Shown: one piece after another, positions 50,212-61,223 of the stretch | Numbering within the stretch: the first letter of the stretch is position 1 | Layout: each line of letters begins with the position of its first letter | Position numbers and translations under genes: made by a program | NCBI GenBank assembly: GCA_023431405.1 | Contig: JAEYVZ010000049.1 | Location: 1 to 64,000, forward strand | From: Actinomycetes bacterium | Lineage (GTDB): Bacteria > Actinomycetota > Actinomycetes > Actinomycetales > Microbacteriaceae | DNA length: 64,000 nucleotides | Direction: 5' to 3' | The notes under the pieces: model-generated | What the model was told of the DNA's origin: nothing | What the model saw: only the letters and a program-made list of their open reading frames with translations | Databases searched by the model: none

Positions 50212-50798
50212 CCCGTCGCCTGCGCACGCTCAGCGTCCTCCTCATCCTCGTCGGCGCCGCAGTGGCGCTGATCGGATCCACCCAGACCTGGGTCGACGTC
50301 GTGCTGCGCGGCGGCGCATTCGAGCCGCTGCATGTGGCGGGGGCGTCGGTGGTGCCGCTGCTGGCCCCGCTCAGCCTCGCGGCCCTCGCCCTCTGTCTCG
50401 CCCTCACGATCGTGGGCCCGGTACTGAGATACGTCTTCGGCGCGCTCGGCGTCGTCATCGGCGCGGGCCTCGCCGCCGGCGCGTGGCGGATCGTCGCCGA
50501 AACGCCCGTCGACGCCGTCGCTTCGGCCGTCACCGAGGCGACCGGGCTTGCCGGAGCCGCGACGGTCGGAGGACTCATCGACTCGATGACGCTCACTCCC
50601 TGGCCGGTGCTGACGCTCGCCGCAGCCGTGATGGTGATCGCTGGGGGAGCGCTGACCCTCATCACGGCGCACCGCTGGCCCGGCGCTGGACGTCGATTCC
50701 GCACATCGCCGACGACTGCCGCCGCCACCGGTTCGCGCCCCCACGACGCGATCGACTCGTGGGACGACCTGTCGCGCGGGGAAGACCCCACCGCCTGA
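50208..50798 (+). CDS. Trp-operon-associated membrane protein
   Basis: A 196-residue protein with four membrane helices: LRTLSVLLILVGAAVALIGS, the segment around SLAALALCLALTIVG, VLRYVFGALGVVIGAGLAAG, and PVLTLAAAVMVIAGGALTL. The outer Gln-Thr-Trp (STQTWVDV) and the C-terminal SWDDLSRGEDPT are typical of the actinobacterial Trp-associated membrane protein family (Trp_oprn_chp). The role is unknown; transport or sensing of an aromatic compound is only a guess. GTG 50208 overlaps hisI by 4 nt. Confidence 0.85.
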   Translation: MTRRLRTLSVLLILVGAAVALIGSTQTWVDVVLRGGAFEPLHVAGASVVPLLAPLSLAALALCLALTIVGPVLRYVFGALGVVIGAGLAAGAWRIVAETPVDAVASAVTEATGLAGAATVGGLIDSMTLTPWPVLTLAAAVMVIAGGALTLITAHRWPGAGRRFRTSPTTAAATGSRPHDAIDSWDDLSRGEDPTA

Positions 50799-50849
50799 TC
50801 CGGCCGGCCGCGACAGCCCGCCGATTCCAGCCCCACGCGCCCCGCCCGC

Positions 50850-50855
50850 TAGACT
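50850..50855 (+). promoter_or_regulatory. -10 box for the HGxxPAAW gene and trpCBA
   Basis: TAGACT lies 32 nt before the ATG at 50888. GAAGGAGA (50877-50884) stands between as ribosome binding site. Confidence 0.5.
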
Positions 50856-50887
50856 GGCCGGAGCGATCCCGCACGCGAAGGAGAATC

Positions 50888-51118
50888 ATGAGCAACCCCA
50901 TCGACGACCCCGGCCACGGACACTCGCCTGCCGCCTGGACGGCCGTCGTGATCATGCTCGTCGCGGTCTCGCTCGGCACGCTCTTCTTCGTCCTCGACCA
51001 GCCCGTCCTCGTCTGGGCATCGGTCGGCCTCCTCGTCGTCGGCGCCCTCAGCGGCTGGGTGCTCGCCAAGGCGGGCTATGGCGCACGGGGCCCCAAGTAC
51101 GCACCGAAGCAGCACTGA
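50888..51118 (+). CDS. HGxxPAAW motif membrane protein
   Basis: A 76-residue protein with the actinobacterial motif HGHSPAAW at residues 10-17, then two membrane helices (WTAVVIMLVAVSLGTLFFV and LVWASVGLLVVGALSGWVLA). It is a constant neighbour of trpC in actinobacteria. Its function is unknown. trpC begins 1 nt after its stop. Confidence 0.85.
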   Translation: MSNPIDDPGHGHSPAAWTAVVIMLVAVSLGTLFFVLDQPVLVWASVGLLVVGALSGWVLAKAGYGARGPKYAPKQH

Positions 51119-51119
51119 C

Positions 51120-51896
51120 ATGCTCGCCGACCTGACGGCCGGCGCGGTAGACGATGCCGAGGCTCGCGCCGTCGGTCGGCCGCTCGCCGTCGTCGAGCGC
51201 GAGGCGCTCGCACAGGCTCCCGCCCGTGACGCCCTCGCCGCCCTCGCTCCCGCCGAGCGGGTGAAGATCATCGCCGAGGTGAAGCGGGCGAGTCCGTCGC
51301 GCGGCGACCTCGCCGACATCCCCGACCCGGCGCTCCAGGCCGCTCGCTACGAGGAGGGCGGCGCGTCGGCGATCTCCGTGCTCACCGAGGGCCGTCGCTT
51401 CAAGGGCAGCCTCTCCGACCTCGAAGCGGTCAGGTCGCGCGTGGGGCTGCCGGTGCTGCGCAAGGACTTCATCGCCACCCCCTACCAGGTGCTCGAAGCG
51501 CGCGCCGCCGGCGCCGACCTCGTGCTCCTCATCGTCGCCGCGCTCGAGCAGTCGCTTCTGCGAGAGCTCCACGATCTCATCGAGGAACTGGGCATGACCC
51601 CGCTCGTCGAGACCCACTCGCTCGAGGAGGTCCATCGGGCAGCCGACCTCGGCGCGAAGCTGATCGGCGTCAATGCCCGCAACCTCTCCACCTTCGAGCT
51701 CGACCGCGATCTGTTCGGCCGGCTGGTCGGCGAGCTCCCCGCAGACGCGGTGAAAATCGCCGAGTCTGCCGTGCTCACTCCCGCCGATGTGACGCATTAC
51801 CGCTCCGCCGGCGCCGATGCCGTGCTCATCGGCGAGGCGCTCGTGACCAACGATCCTGTCCGCACACTTCACGCATTCCTGGAGGCCGGGGCATGA
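51120..51896 (+). CDS. trpC: Indole-3-glycerol phosphate synthase
   Basis: TrpC forms the indole ring. ATG 51120 gives 258 residues. The catalytic lysines lie in VKIIAEVKRASPSRGDLAD and VLRKDFI; glutamates in GASAISVLTEG and KIAESAVLTPADV. GVNARNLSTF is present. It is a single-function TrpC without fused TrpF. It overlaps trpB by 4 nt. Confidence 0.97.
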   Translation: MLADLTAGAVDDAEARAVGRPLAVVEREALAQAPARDALAALAPAERVKIIAEVKRASPSRGDLADIPDPALQAARYEEGGASAISVLTEGRRFKGSLSDLEAVRSRVGLPVLRKDFIATPYQVLEARAAGADLVLLIVAALEQSLLRELHDLIEELGMTPLVETHSLEEVHRAADLGAKLIGVNARNLSTFELDRDLFGRLVGELPADAVKIAESAVLTPADVTHYRSAGADAVLIGEALVTNDPVRTLHAFLEAGA

Positions 51897-53152
51897 GCCT
51901 GCGCGACGTCCACGGGCCGTTCTTCGGTGACTTCGGCGGCCGGTACATGCCCGAGTCGCTCATCGCGGCCATCGATGAGCTCACGGCGGAGTACGAGGCC
52001 GCCAAGGCAGATCCGGCCTTCGACGCCGAGTTCCGTCGTCTGCTGCGCTCCTACGCGGGTCGCCCATCGCCGGTGACCGAGGTCCCGCGGTTCGCCGAGC
52101 ACGCCGGAGGGGCGCGCGTGTTCCTCAAGCGCGAAGATCTCAACCACACCGGCTCGCACAAGATCAACAACGTGATCGGGCAGGCGCTCCTCACCCAGCG
52201 CCTGGGCAAGACGCGTGTGATCGCCGAGACGGGTGCGGGCCAGCACGGCGTCGCGACCGCCACTGCGGCCGCGCTGTTCGGGTTCGACTGCACGATCTAC
52301 ATGGGCGAGGTCGACACGCAGCGCCAGGCGCTCAACGTCGCGCGCATGCGTCTGCTGGGTGCCGAGGTCATCCCCGTCACCACGGGGAGCCGCACGCTGA
52401 AAGACGCGATCAACGAGGCGTACCGCGATTGGGTGGCGTCCGTCGAGACGACCAACTACATCTTCGGCACGGCCGCCGGCCCCCACCCCTTCCCGGCGAT
52501 GGTGCGCGATTTCCAGAAGGTCATCAGCGAGGAGGCGCGACAGCAGCTCCTCGATGAGACCGGTCGCCTGCCCGATGCCGTCGTCGCGTGCGTCGGCGGC
52601 GGCTCGAACGCGATCGGCATGTTCGACGCGTTCCTCGACGACGAAGGGGTTCGCCTCTACGGCGTCGAGGCCGCCGGCGACGGAGTCGACACGCCCCGGC
52701 ACGCCGCCTCCATCGGGCGCGGTCGTCCAGGAGTGCTCCACGGCGCCAAGACGTATGTGCTCCAGGACGACGACGGCCAGACGATCGAGTCGCACTCGAT
52801 CTCGGCGGGGCTCGACTACCCGGGCGTGGGTCCCGAGCACGCGTGGCTCGCCGACATCGGTCGCGCAGAGTACATCCCCGCGACCGACAGCGAGGCGATG
52901 GATGCTCTCCGCCTCCTCTCGCAGACCGAGGGCATCATCCCCGCCATCGAATCCGCTCACGCTCTGGCGGGTGCTCTGCGCCTCGGGCGCGAGCTCGGCC
53001 CGGAGGCGATCATCGCCGTGAGCCTGTCGGGTCGCGGCGACAAGGACATGGACACCGCCGCGCGGTGGTTCGGCCTGTACGACGACGGAGCGGATCCGGT
53101 CGACACACCGAGCGACACGCCGGAGGCCAAGGGCGAGGGGACGGAACTGTGA
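51893..53152 (+). CDS. trpB: Tryptophan synthase beta chain
   Basis: TrpB joins indole and serine using PLP. The 419-residue protein has Lys90 of the Schiff base in EDLNHTGSHKINNVIGQALL, the glutamate in AETGAGQHGVA, and the phosphate loop CVGGGSNAIGMF. Near the C-terminus ISAGLDYPGVGPEHAWL is the TrpB1 signature. Its last 25 residues are acidic and extra. It overlaps trpA by 4 nt. Confidence 0.98.
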   Translation: MSLRDVHGPFFGDFGGRYMPESLIAAIDELTAEYEAAKADPAFDAEFRRLLRSYAGRPSPVTEVPRFAEHAGGARVFLKREDLNHTGSHKINNVIGQALLTQRLGKTRVIAETGAGQHGVATATAAALFGFDCTIYMGEVDTQRQALNVARMRLLGAEVIPVTTGSRTLKDAINEAYRDWVASVETTNYIFGTAAGPHPFPAMVRDFQKVISEEARQQLLDETGRLPDAVVACVGGGSNAIGMFDAFLDDEGVRLYGVEAAGDGVDTPRHAASIGRGRPGVLHGAKTYVLQDDDGQTIESHSISAGLDYPGVGPEHAWLADIGRAEYIPATDSEAMDALRLLSQTEGIIPAIESAHALAGALRLGRELGPEAIIAVSLSGRGDKDMDTAARWFGLYDDGADPVDTPSDTPEAKGEGTEL

Positions 53153-53946
53153 GCCGCGTCGCCGCCGCCATCGAGGGCGCGCGCAGCTCCGGCAGAGGCG
53201 CTTTCGTCGGCTACCTCCCCCTGGGGTTCCCCGATCTCCAGACGAGCATCGAGGCCGCCGTCACCCTTGCGGAGAACGGCGCCGACATCCTCGAGCTCGG
53301 TCCGCCGTACTCCGATCCCGTCATGGACGGCACGGTGATCCAGGAGGCGACCCAGGCCGCGCTGGCGGGCGGGTTCCGACTCCGCGACACGTTCACGGCT
53401 GTCCGCGAGATCACCTCTCGCGTCGACGTGCCCGTGCTCGTGATGACCTACTGGAACCCGGTGCTCCAGTACGGCGTCGACCGCTACGCGGACGATCTCG
53501 CCGCCGCCGGGGGAGCGGGACTCATCACGCCCGACATCACCCCCGAGTCGGCGTCCGAGTGGATCGCCGCCTCGCAGCGGACCGGTCTCGACCGCATCTT
53601 CCTCGCTGCTCCGACCTCGACGGATGAACGTCTCGAGATGATCGTGCGCGAGTCGACCGGCTTCGTTTACACCGTCTCGACGATGGGCATCACGGGGGAG
53701 CGCGCCGAGCTCGATGCGGCGGCGCGCACGCTCGTCGCACGGCTGCGCGATTTCGGCGCCGAGAACGCCTGTGTCGGCATCGGCATCTCGACGGCCGCAC
53801 AGGTGGCGGGTGTGCTCGAATACGCCGACGGCGCGATCGTGGGAACAGCGCTCGTGCGAGCGCTGCGCGACGGGGGTCTGGAAGGACTCGCCACCGAGGC
53901 GCGGTCTCTCGCGGCCGGGACCGCGCGTGCCGGCGCGGCGCACTGA
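53149..53946 (+). CDS. trpA: Tryptophan synthase alpha chain
   Basis: TrpA splits indole-glycerol phosphate and channels indole to TrpB. GTG 53149 gives 265 residues. Catalytic Glu49 (ILELGPPYSDP) and Asp60 (VMDGTVIQ) sit at the same numbers as in Escherichia coli. The mobile loop GFVYTVSTMGITGER and the phosphate site GIGISTAAQV are intact. It closes the trpCBA unit; lgt follows from its own promoter. Confidence 0.97.
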   Translation: MSRVAAAIEGARSSGRGAFVGYLPLGFPDLQTSIEAAVTLAENGADILELGPPYSDPVMDGTVIQEATQAALAGGFRLRDTFTAVREITSRVDVPVLVMTYWNPVLQYGVDRYADDLAAAGGAGLITPDITPESASEWIAASQRTGLDRIFLAAPTSTDERLEMIVRESTGFVYTVSTMGITGERAELDAAARTLVARLRDFGAENACVGIGISTAAQVAGVLEYADGAIVGTALVRALRDGGLEGLATEARSLAAGTARAGAAH

Positions 53947-54046
53947 CGTCCGCGAAAGAGGCGGCAGCACGCTGAGCACGCGCGGTACGGCGCGGAGACT
54001 GATCCGAGACCTGTGGAGCCCGCACGAAGCGATGCCGAGGCCCAAG

Positions 54047-54052
54047 TAGACT
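54047..54052 (+). promoter_or_regulatory. -10 box for lgt (leaderless type)
   Basis: TAGACT ends 7 nt before the lgt GTG at 54060, with no ribosome binding site, predicting a leaderless mRNA. Confidence 0.5.
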
Positions 54053-54059
54053 CTCCTTC

Positions 54060-55049
54060 GTGCTGTCTCACACCCCCGCCGCCGTCGCTGCCGCTCTGAG
54101 TCCTCTCAGCATCCCGAGCCCGGACATCAGCTCGTTCACGATCGGCCCGCTGACCATCCACTTCTACGCGCTGTGCATCCTCGCGGGGATCGTCGTCGCG
54201 GCCCTGATGACGAATCACCGTCTCACCAAGCGCGGGGCAGAGCCGTGGGTCGTCATCGACATCTCGCTGCTCGCCGTCCCCCTGGCGATCATCGGCGCAC
54301 GCATCTTCCACGTGGTCACCCACCCGGGCTTCTACTTCGGCGAGGGCACCGACTTCTGGGCCGTCTTCCGCATCTGGGAAGGCGGTATCGCGATCTACGG
54401 CGCGCTCATCGGCGGAGCGATCGGCGCGTGGCTGGGCTGCAAGTGGACCGGCATCCGGTTCTGGAGCTTCGCCGACGCACTGGCCCCAGGTCTCCTCCTC
54501 GCCCAGGCGATGGGGCGCTTCGGCAACTGGTTCAACCAGGAGCTCTACGGCCTCCCCACCGATCTTCCGTGGGGTCTCGAGATCTCGTACCCGAACCCTG
54601 CATGGCCCGCCGGCCTCCCTGAGGGCACCCTCTTCCACCCCACCTTCCTCTACGAGGTGATCTGGAACACCCTGGGAGTGCTGGTCCTGCTGTGGGCGGG
54701 CAACCGACTGCGCCTGCAGTGGGGTCGCCTGTTCGCCCTGTACCTCATCTGGTACTCCGCCGGGCGCATCGTGTGGGAGTCCATCCGCATCGACCCGAGC
54801 GAGGTCATCCTGGGGCTGCGCACCAATGTGTGGGCGGCTGTGCTCGGCGTCGTCGTGGGCCTCGTCATCCTCTTCGTGCAGAAGCGCCGCCACCCGGGTC
54901 TGGAGCCGTCGCCGTATGTATCGGGACGCGAGTGGAGCCCGGACGGGGTTGTACAATCGCAGAACACCGACGACTTCGTGGACATCAGCGCACCCACCGA
55001 ACCCGAAGCGATCGAAGACACAGCCACAAGCCCAGTCACCCCGAAATAA
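54060..55049 (+). CDS. lgt: Prolipoprotein diacylglyceryl transferase
   Basis: Lgt adds diacylglycerol to the lipobox cysteine of prelipoproteins. The 329-residue protein has seven likely membrane helices, the first at FYALCILAGIVVAALMTN. The Lgt signature is GRFGNWFNQELYG, and HPTFLYEVIWN and RIVWESIRID follow. The C-terminal 50 residues are hydrophilic. It lies after trpA, as in many actinobacteria. A possible promoter for gltB is inside its 3' end. Confidence 0.96.
   Translation: MLSHTPAAVAAALSPLSIPSPDISSFTIGPLTIHFYALCILAGIVVAALMTNHRLTKRGAEPWVVIDISLLAVPLAIIGARIFHVVTHPGFYFGEGTDFWAVFRIWEGGIAIYGALIGGAIGAWLGCKWTGIRFWSFADALAPGLLLAQAMGRFGNWFNQELYGLPTDLPWGLEISYPNPAWPAGLPEGTLFHPTFLYEVIWNTLGVLVLLWAGNRLRLQWGRLFALYLIWYSAGRIVWESIRIDPSEVILGLRTNVWAAVLGVVVGLVILFVQKRRHPGLEPSPYVSGREWSPDGVVQSQNTDDFVDISAPTEPEAIEDTATSPVTPK
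54952..54957 (+). promoter_or_regulatory. Possible -10 box for gltBD inside lgt
   Basis: TACAAT, preceded by TTG, lies 143 nt before the gltB ATG. The 50-nt gap before gltB itself has no better box. Confidence 0.35.
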
Positions 55050-55100
55050 CACCGCAGGGCCGACGACGTCCCCGTTGATCATCAAGTGAGGACGGTTGGT

Positions 55101-58100
55101 ATGCCATCGAGCCCCCGTCGAGAAGACATCGTGACCCGCGTCGCGAGCGGATTTCCGGCCAAGCAGGGGATGTACAACCCCGCGTTCGAAAAGGACGCGT
55201 GCGGTCTGGCCATGGTCGCCACACTGCGCGGCACCGCCGGCCACGACATCGTCCAGCTCGCCCTGACGGCGCTTCGCAACCTCGAGCATCGCGGCGCGAT
55301 CGGCTCCGATGCCGGAACGGGCGACGGTGCGGGCATCCTCACGCAGATGCCCGACGACTTCTTCCGCTCGGTGGTCGACTTCGACCTGCCGCCTGTCGGC
55401 GAATACGCGGCGGGCATGGCATTCCTCCCGCTCGACGGCGAGGAGCGGTCCGCCGTGAAGGAGCGCCTCGAGGCCCTCGCCGCAAGTGAGGGGATGACAG
55501 TTCTCGGCTGGCGCGTCGTGCCGACCGCCGAGGACAACCTCGGAAAGCTGGCTTTCGCGGCGCGCCCCGCCTTCGAACAGCTCTTCGTCTCACACCCCGC
55601 CGTCGGCGATGCGCCGGCGCTGTCAGGAATCGAGCTCGACCGGCGCGCGTACCGCCTGCGCAAGCGCGCCCAGCACGAGCTGGGCGCGTATTTCGTCTCC
55701 CTCTCCAGCCGCACGATCGGCTACAAGGGGATGGTCACCACCCTTCAGCTCGAACCCTTCTATCCCGATCTGCAGGATGAGCGCTTCGCCAGCGAGCTCG
55801 CGGTGGTGCACTCGCGCTACTCGACGAACACGTTCCCGTCGTGGCCGCTCGCCCAGCCGCTGCGGATGCTCGCGCACAACGGCGAGATCAACACCGTGGG
55901 CGCCAACCGCAACTGGATGCGGGCACGTCAGTCGCAGCTCGAGTCCGAGCTGCTCGGAGACATCCGGCCCCTTCTGCCCATCTGCACGGAGGGGGCCAGC
56001 GACTCGGCCTCGTTCGACGAGGTGCTCGAACTGCTCACACTCACCGGGCGCAGTCTTCCGCACGCGATCATGATGATGGTGCCCGAGGCCTACGAGAAGC
56101 AGGCCGACATGGATCCGTCGCTTCGCGCGTTCTACGAGTATCACGCGATGCAGATGGAGCCGTGGGACGGACCTGCGGCCCTCATCTTCACGGACGGAAC
56201 GCTCGTCGGCGCCACCCTCGACCGCAACGGACTGCGTCCCGGCCGCTGGACGGAGACGACCGACGGACTCGTGGTGATCGGCAGCGAGACGGGAGTTCTC
56301 GACTTCGAACCGGAACGCATCAAGCGGCGAGGACGTCTGCGTCCCGGCCGCATGTTCGTCGTCGACACGGCCCAGCGGCGCATCATCGAGGACGAAGAGG
56401 TCAAGGCCCAGCTCGCCACGATGGAGCCGTGGCAGGAGTGGCTGGACGCCGGACGGGTGCGTCTCAAGGACCTTCCCGAGCGGGAGCACATCGTGCACCC
56501 CATCGCCTCCATCACGCGCCGTCAGCGCACCTTCGGCTACACCGAGGAGGAAGTGCGCATCCTGCTCACCCCGATGGGCCAGACCGGCGCCGAGCCGCTC
56601 GGCGCGATGGGATCCGATGCGCCGATCGCCGTCCTGAGCGAGCGTCCGCGGCTGCTGTTCGACTACTTCACCCAGCAGTTCGCGCAGGTCACCAACCCGC
56701 CGCTCGATTCGATCCGCGAAGAGGTCGTGACCTCGCTCTCGATGGGACTCGGCCCCGAGCGCAACCTCCTCGACTGGGGTCCCGAGCACACGCGCGCGAT
56801 CACGCTCGACTTCCCGGTGATCGACAACGACGAACTGGCGAAGCTCCAGAACGTCGACAAAGCGCTGCCGGGTCGCCGTTCGGTCATCATCCGTGGGCTC
56901 TACCACTTCGATAAAGGCCCCCACGCGATGCAGGAGCGGCTCGACGAGATGTGCGCCGAGGTCGACGCGGCGATCGCCTCGGGCGCGGAGTTCATCATCT
57001 TGAGCGACCGCGACTCCAACAAGGACCTCGTGCCGATCCCGTCGCTGCTCATGCTCTCGGCGGTGCATCATCACCTGATCCGCCAGGAGAACCGCATGAA
57101 GGTCGGTCTTGTGGTCGAGGCCGGCGATGTGCGCGAGGTCCATCACGTCGCGACACTCATCGGCTACGGCGCGTCGGCGGTCAATCCGTACCTGGCGATG
57201 GAGACCGTCGAGTACCTCGTCCGCGCGGGCTTCATCACAGGCATCACCCCCGAGAAAGCCGTCAAGAACCTGATCTACGCGCTCGGCAAGGGCGTGCTGA
57301 AGATCATGTCGAAGATGGGCATCTCCACCGTGTCGTCGTACGCGGGAGCGCAGGTGTTCGAGGCCGTCGGGCTCTCCCAGGAGTTCGTCGACCGGTACTT
57401 CACCGGCACCGAGACGAAGCTCGGCGGCATCGGGATCACCGAGATCGCCGCGGAGAACCAGGCTCGCCACGACTTCGCCTACCCCGAAGACGGCGCGGCG
57501 CGCGCACACGAGCGTCTGTGGACCGGCGGCGAGTATCAGTGGCGCCGCGACGGTTCCCCGCACCTCTTCAACCCCGACACGGTGTTCCGTCTTCAGCACT
57601 CCACCCGCACCCGGCGGTACGACATCTTCCGGGAGTACACGAAGCTCGTCGACGACCAGGCAGCCGAGTTGAAGACCCTCCGGGGCCTCTTCAAGCTCAA
57701 GCACGGTGAACGTCCGCCGGTGCCGCTCGACGAGGTCGAACCGGTGTCGTCCATCGTCAAGCGCTTCTCCACGGGCGCGATGAGCTATGGATCGATCTCG
57801 AAAGAGGCACACGAGACCCTCGCGATCGCGATGAACCGCCTCGGTGCGAAGTCGAACACGGGCGAGGGCGGCGAGGATCTCGAGCGCTTGCTCGACCCCG
57901 AGCGCCGCAGCGCCATCAAGCAGGTGGCCTCGGGACGTTTCGGCGTGACGAGCATGTACCTCACCCATGCCGACGACATCCAGATCAAGCTCGCACAGGG
58001 AGCGAAGCCGGGGGAGGGCGGACAGCTCCCGCCCGCCAAGGTCTACCCGTGGATCGCGCGCACCCGTGGCGGCACCCCGGGCGTCGGACTCATCTCTCCG

Positions 58101-59682
58101 CCTCCGCATCACGACATCTATTCGATCGAAGACCTCAAGCAGCTCATCTTCGATCTCAAGCGCGCAAACCCCTCGGCACGAGTACATGTCAAGCTCGTGA
58201 GCCAGTCGGGCATCGGCGCCGTGGCGGCCGGCACCGCCAAGGCACTGGCCGACGTCATCCTGGTCTCCGGCCACGACGGCGGCACCGGCGCGAGCCCGCT
58301 GAACTCCCTGAAGCACGCCGGAACCCCGTGGGAGCTCGGTCTCGCCGAGACGCAGCAGACACTCATGCTCAACGACATGCGCGACCGGGTGGTCGTGCAA
58401 GCCGACGGTCAGCTCAAGACCGGCCGCGACGTCATCATCGCCGCCCTCCTGGGTGCGGAGGAGTTCGGCTTCGCCACCACCGCCCTGGTGGTCGAGGGGT
58501 GCGTCATGATGCGCGTCTGCCACCTCGACACGTGCCCGGTGGGGGTCGCGACGCAGAACCCCGTCTTGCGGGAGCGTTTCACCGGCAAGCCCGAGTTCGT
58601 CATCAACTTCATGGAGTTCATCGCCCAAGAGGTACGGGAGTACCTGGCGGAGCTCGGATTCCGAAGCCTCGACGAAGCGATCGGTCACAACGAACTGCTC
58701 GATGTGAACGGCGCCGTCGAACACTGGAAGGCGAACGGTCTGGACCTGGCGCCGATCCTGCACGGACCGGCCTTCGCTCCGGATGCGCCGCGACGCGCCC
58801 TGCGCCAGCAGGAGCACGAGCTCGACCAGCATTTCGATGTCCAGCTCATCGAGCGGGCCCAGGATGTCATCGCCCACGGCGGCCACATCGTCATCGACCT
58901 CCCGATCCGCAACACGGAGCGCGCAGTCGGCACGATGCTGGGCAACCGCGTCACGCTGGCGCATGGCGCGAACGGTCTGCCCGCAGGCTCGATCGAGGTG
59001 AACCTCACGGGCTCGGCCGGACAGTCGTTCGGTGCGTTCCTGCCCTCCGGCATCACGCTGCGGCTGGAAGGCGACTCGAACGACTACGTCGGCAAGGGCC
59101 TCTCGGGTGGCCGGGTCGTCGTCCGACCGCCGCGCGCGGCGACGTTCGACGCGTCCGAGAACGTGATCGCCGGCAACGTCATCGGTTACGGGGCGACCCA
59201 GGGATCGATGTTCCTTCGCGGGGTCGTGGGGGAGCGGTTCCTGGTACGCAACTCCGGAGCGACCGCCGTCGTGGAAGGCGTCGGAGACCACGCCCTGGAG
59301 TACATGACCGGCGGCCTCGCCGTCATCCTCGGCAAGACCGGTCGGAACCTCGGCGCCGGCATGTCCGGGGGAACGGCGTACGTGTACAAGCTCGACCGCA
59401 GCCTCGTCAACCGCGAAGCGCTCCACAGCGGGGAGCTCGAGCTCCTCGACCTGGGAGCGGGAGATGCGGAGATCCTCCGCGACCTGCTCGAGCAGCACGT
59501 CGCGGAGACCGGCTCGGCTCTCGCCGCCGCTCTCCTGGACGATTTCGACGACGAGATCGCGAACTTCGTCCGTGTCCTGCCGCGGGATTACGCCGCGGTG
59601 CTGCAGACCCGCCAGGAAGCCGCCGAACAGGGACTCGACCCCGACGGCGACATCGTCTGGAACCGCATCATGGAGGTGACCG

Positions 59683-59690
<8 letters not shown>
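55101..59690 (+). CDS. gltB: Glutamate synthase large subunit
   Basis: GltB makes glutamate from glutamine and 2-oxoglutarate. ATG 55101 with GAGGA nine nt upstream gives 1529 residues; GTG 55086 would add five. Cys34 in NPAFEKDACGLAMVA is the N-terminal nucleophile after removal of a short propeptide. The order is Ntn amidotransferase, central domain, FMN-binding synthase domain (VSQSGIGAVAAGTAKA, GHDGGTGASPL) with the [3Fe-4S] cysteines in CHLDTCPVGVATQ, and the GXGXG beta-helix (GGLAVILGKTGRNLGAGMSGG). It overlaps gltD by 8 nt. Confidence 0.98.
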
Positions 59691-61152
<1,462 letters not shown>

Positions 61153-61161
61153 CCGTAGGCG

Positions 61162-61167
61162 TAGGCT
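61162..61167 (+). promoter_or_regulatory. -10 box for pyk
   Basis: TAGGCT lies 56 nt before the pyk GTG at 61224. A second similar hexamer, TAGGCG, is 6 nt upstream of it. GGAGAG stands near the start codon. Confidence 0.45.
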
Positions 61168-61223
61168 GAAAACAACACCCACCAGGTTCACCAGCAACCA
61201 GAGATAGACCGGAGAGTCAGTCA

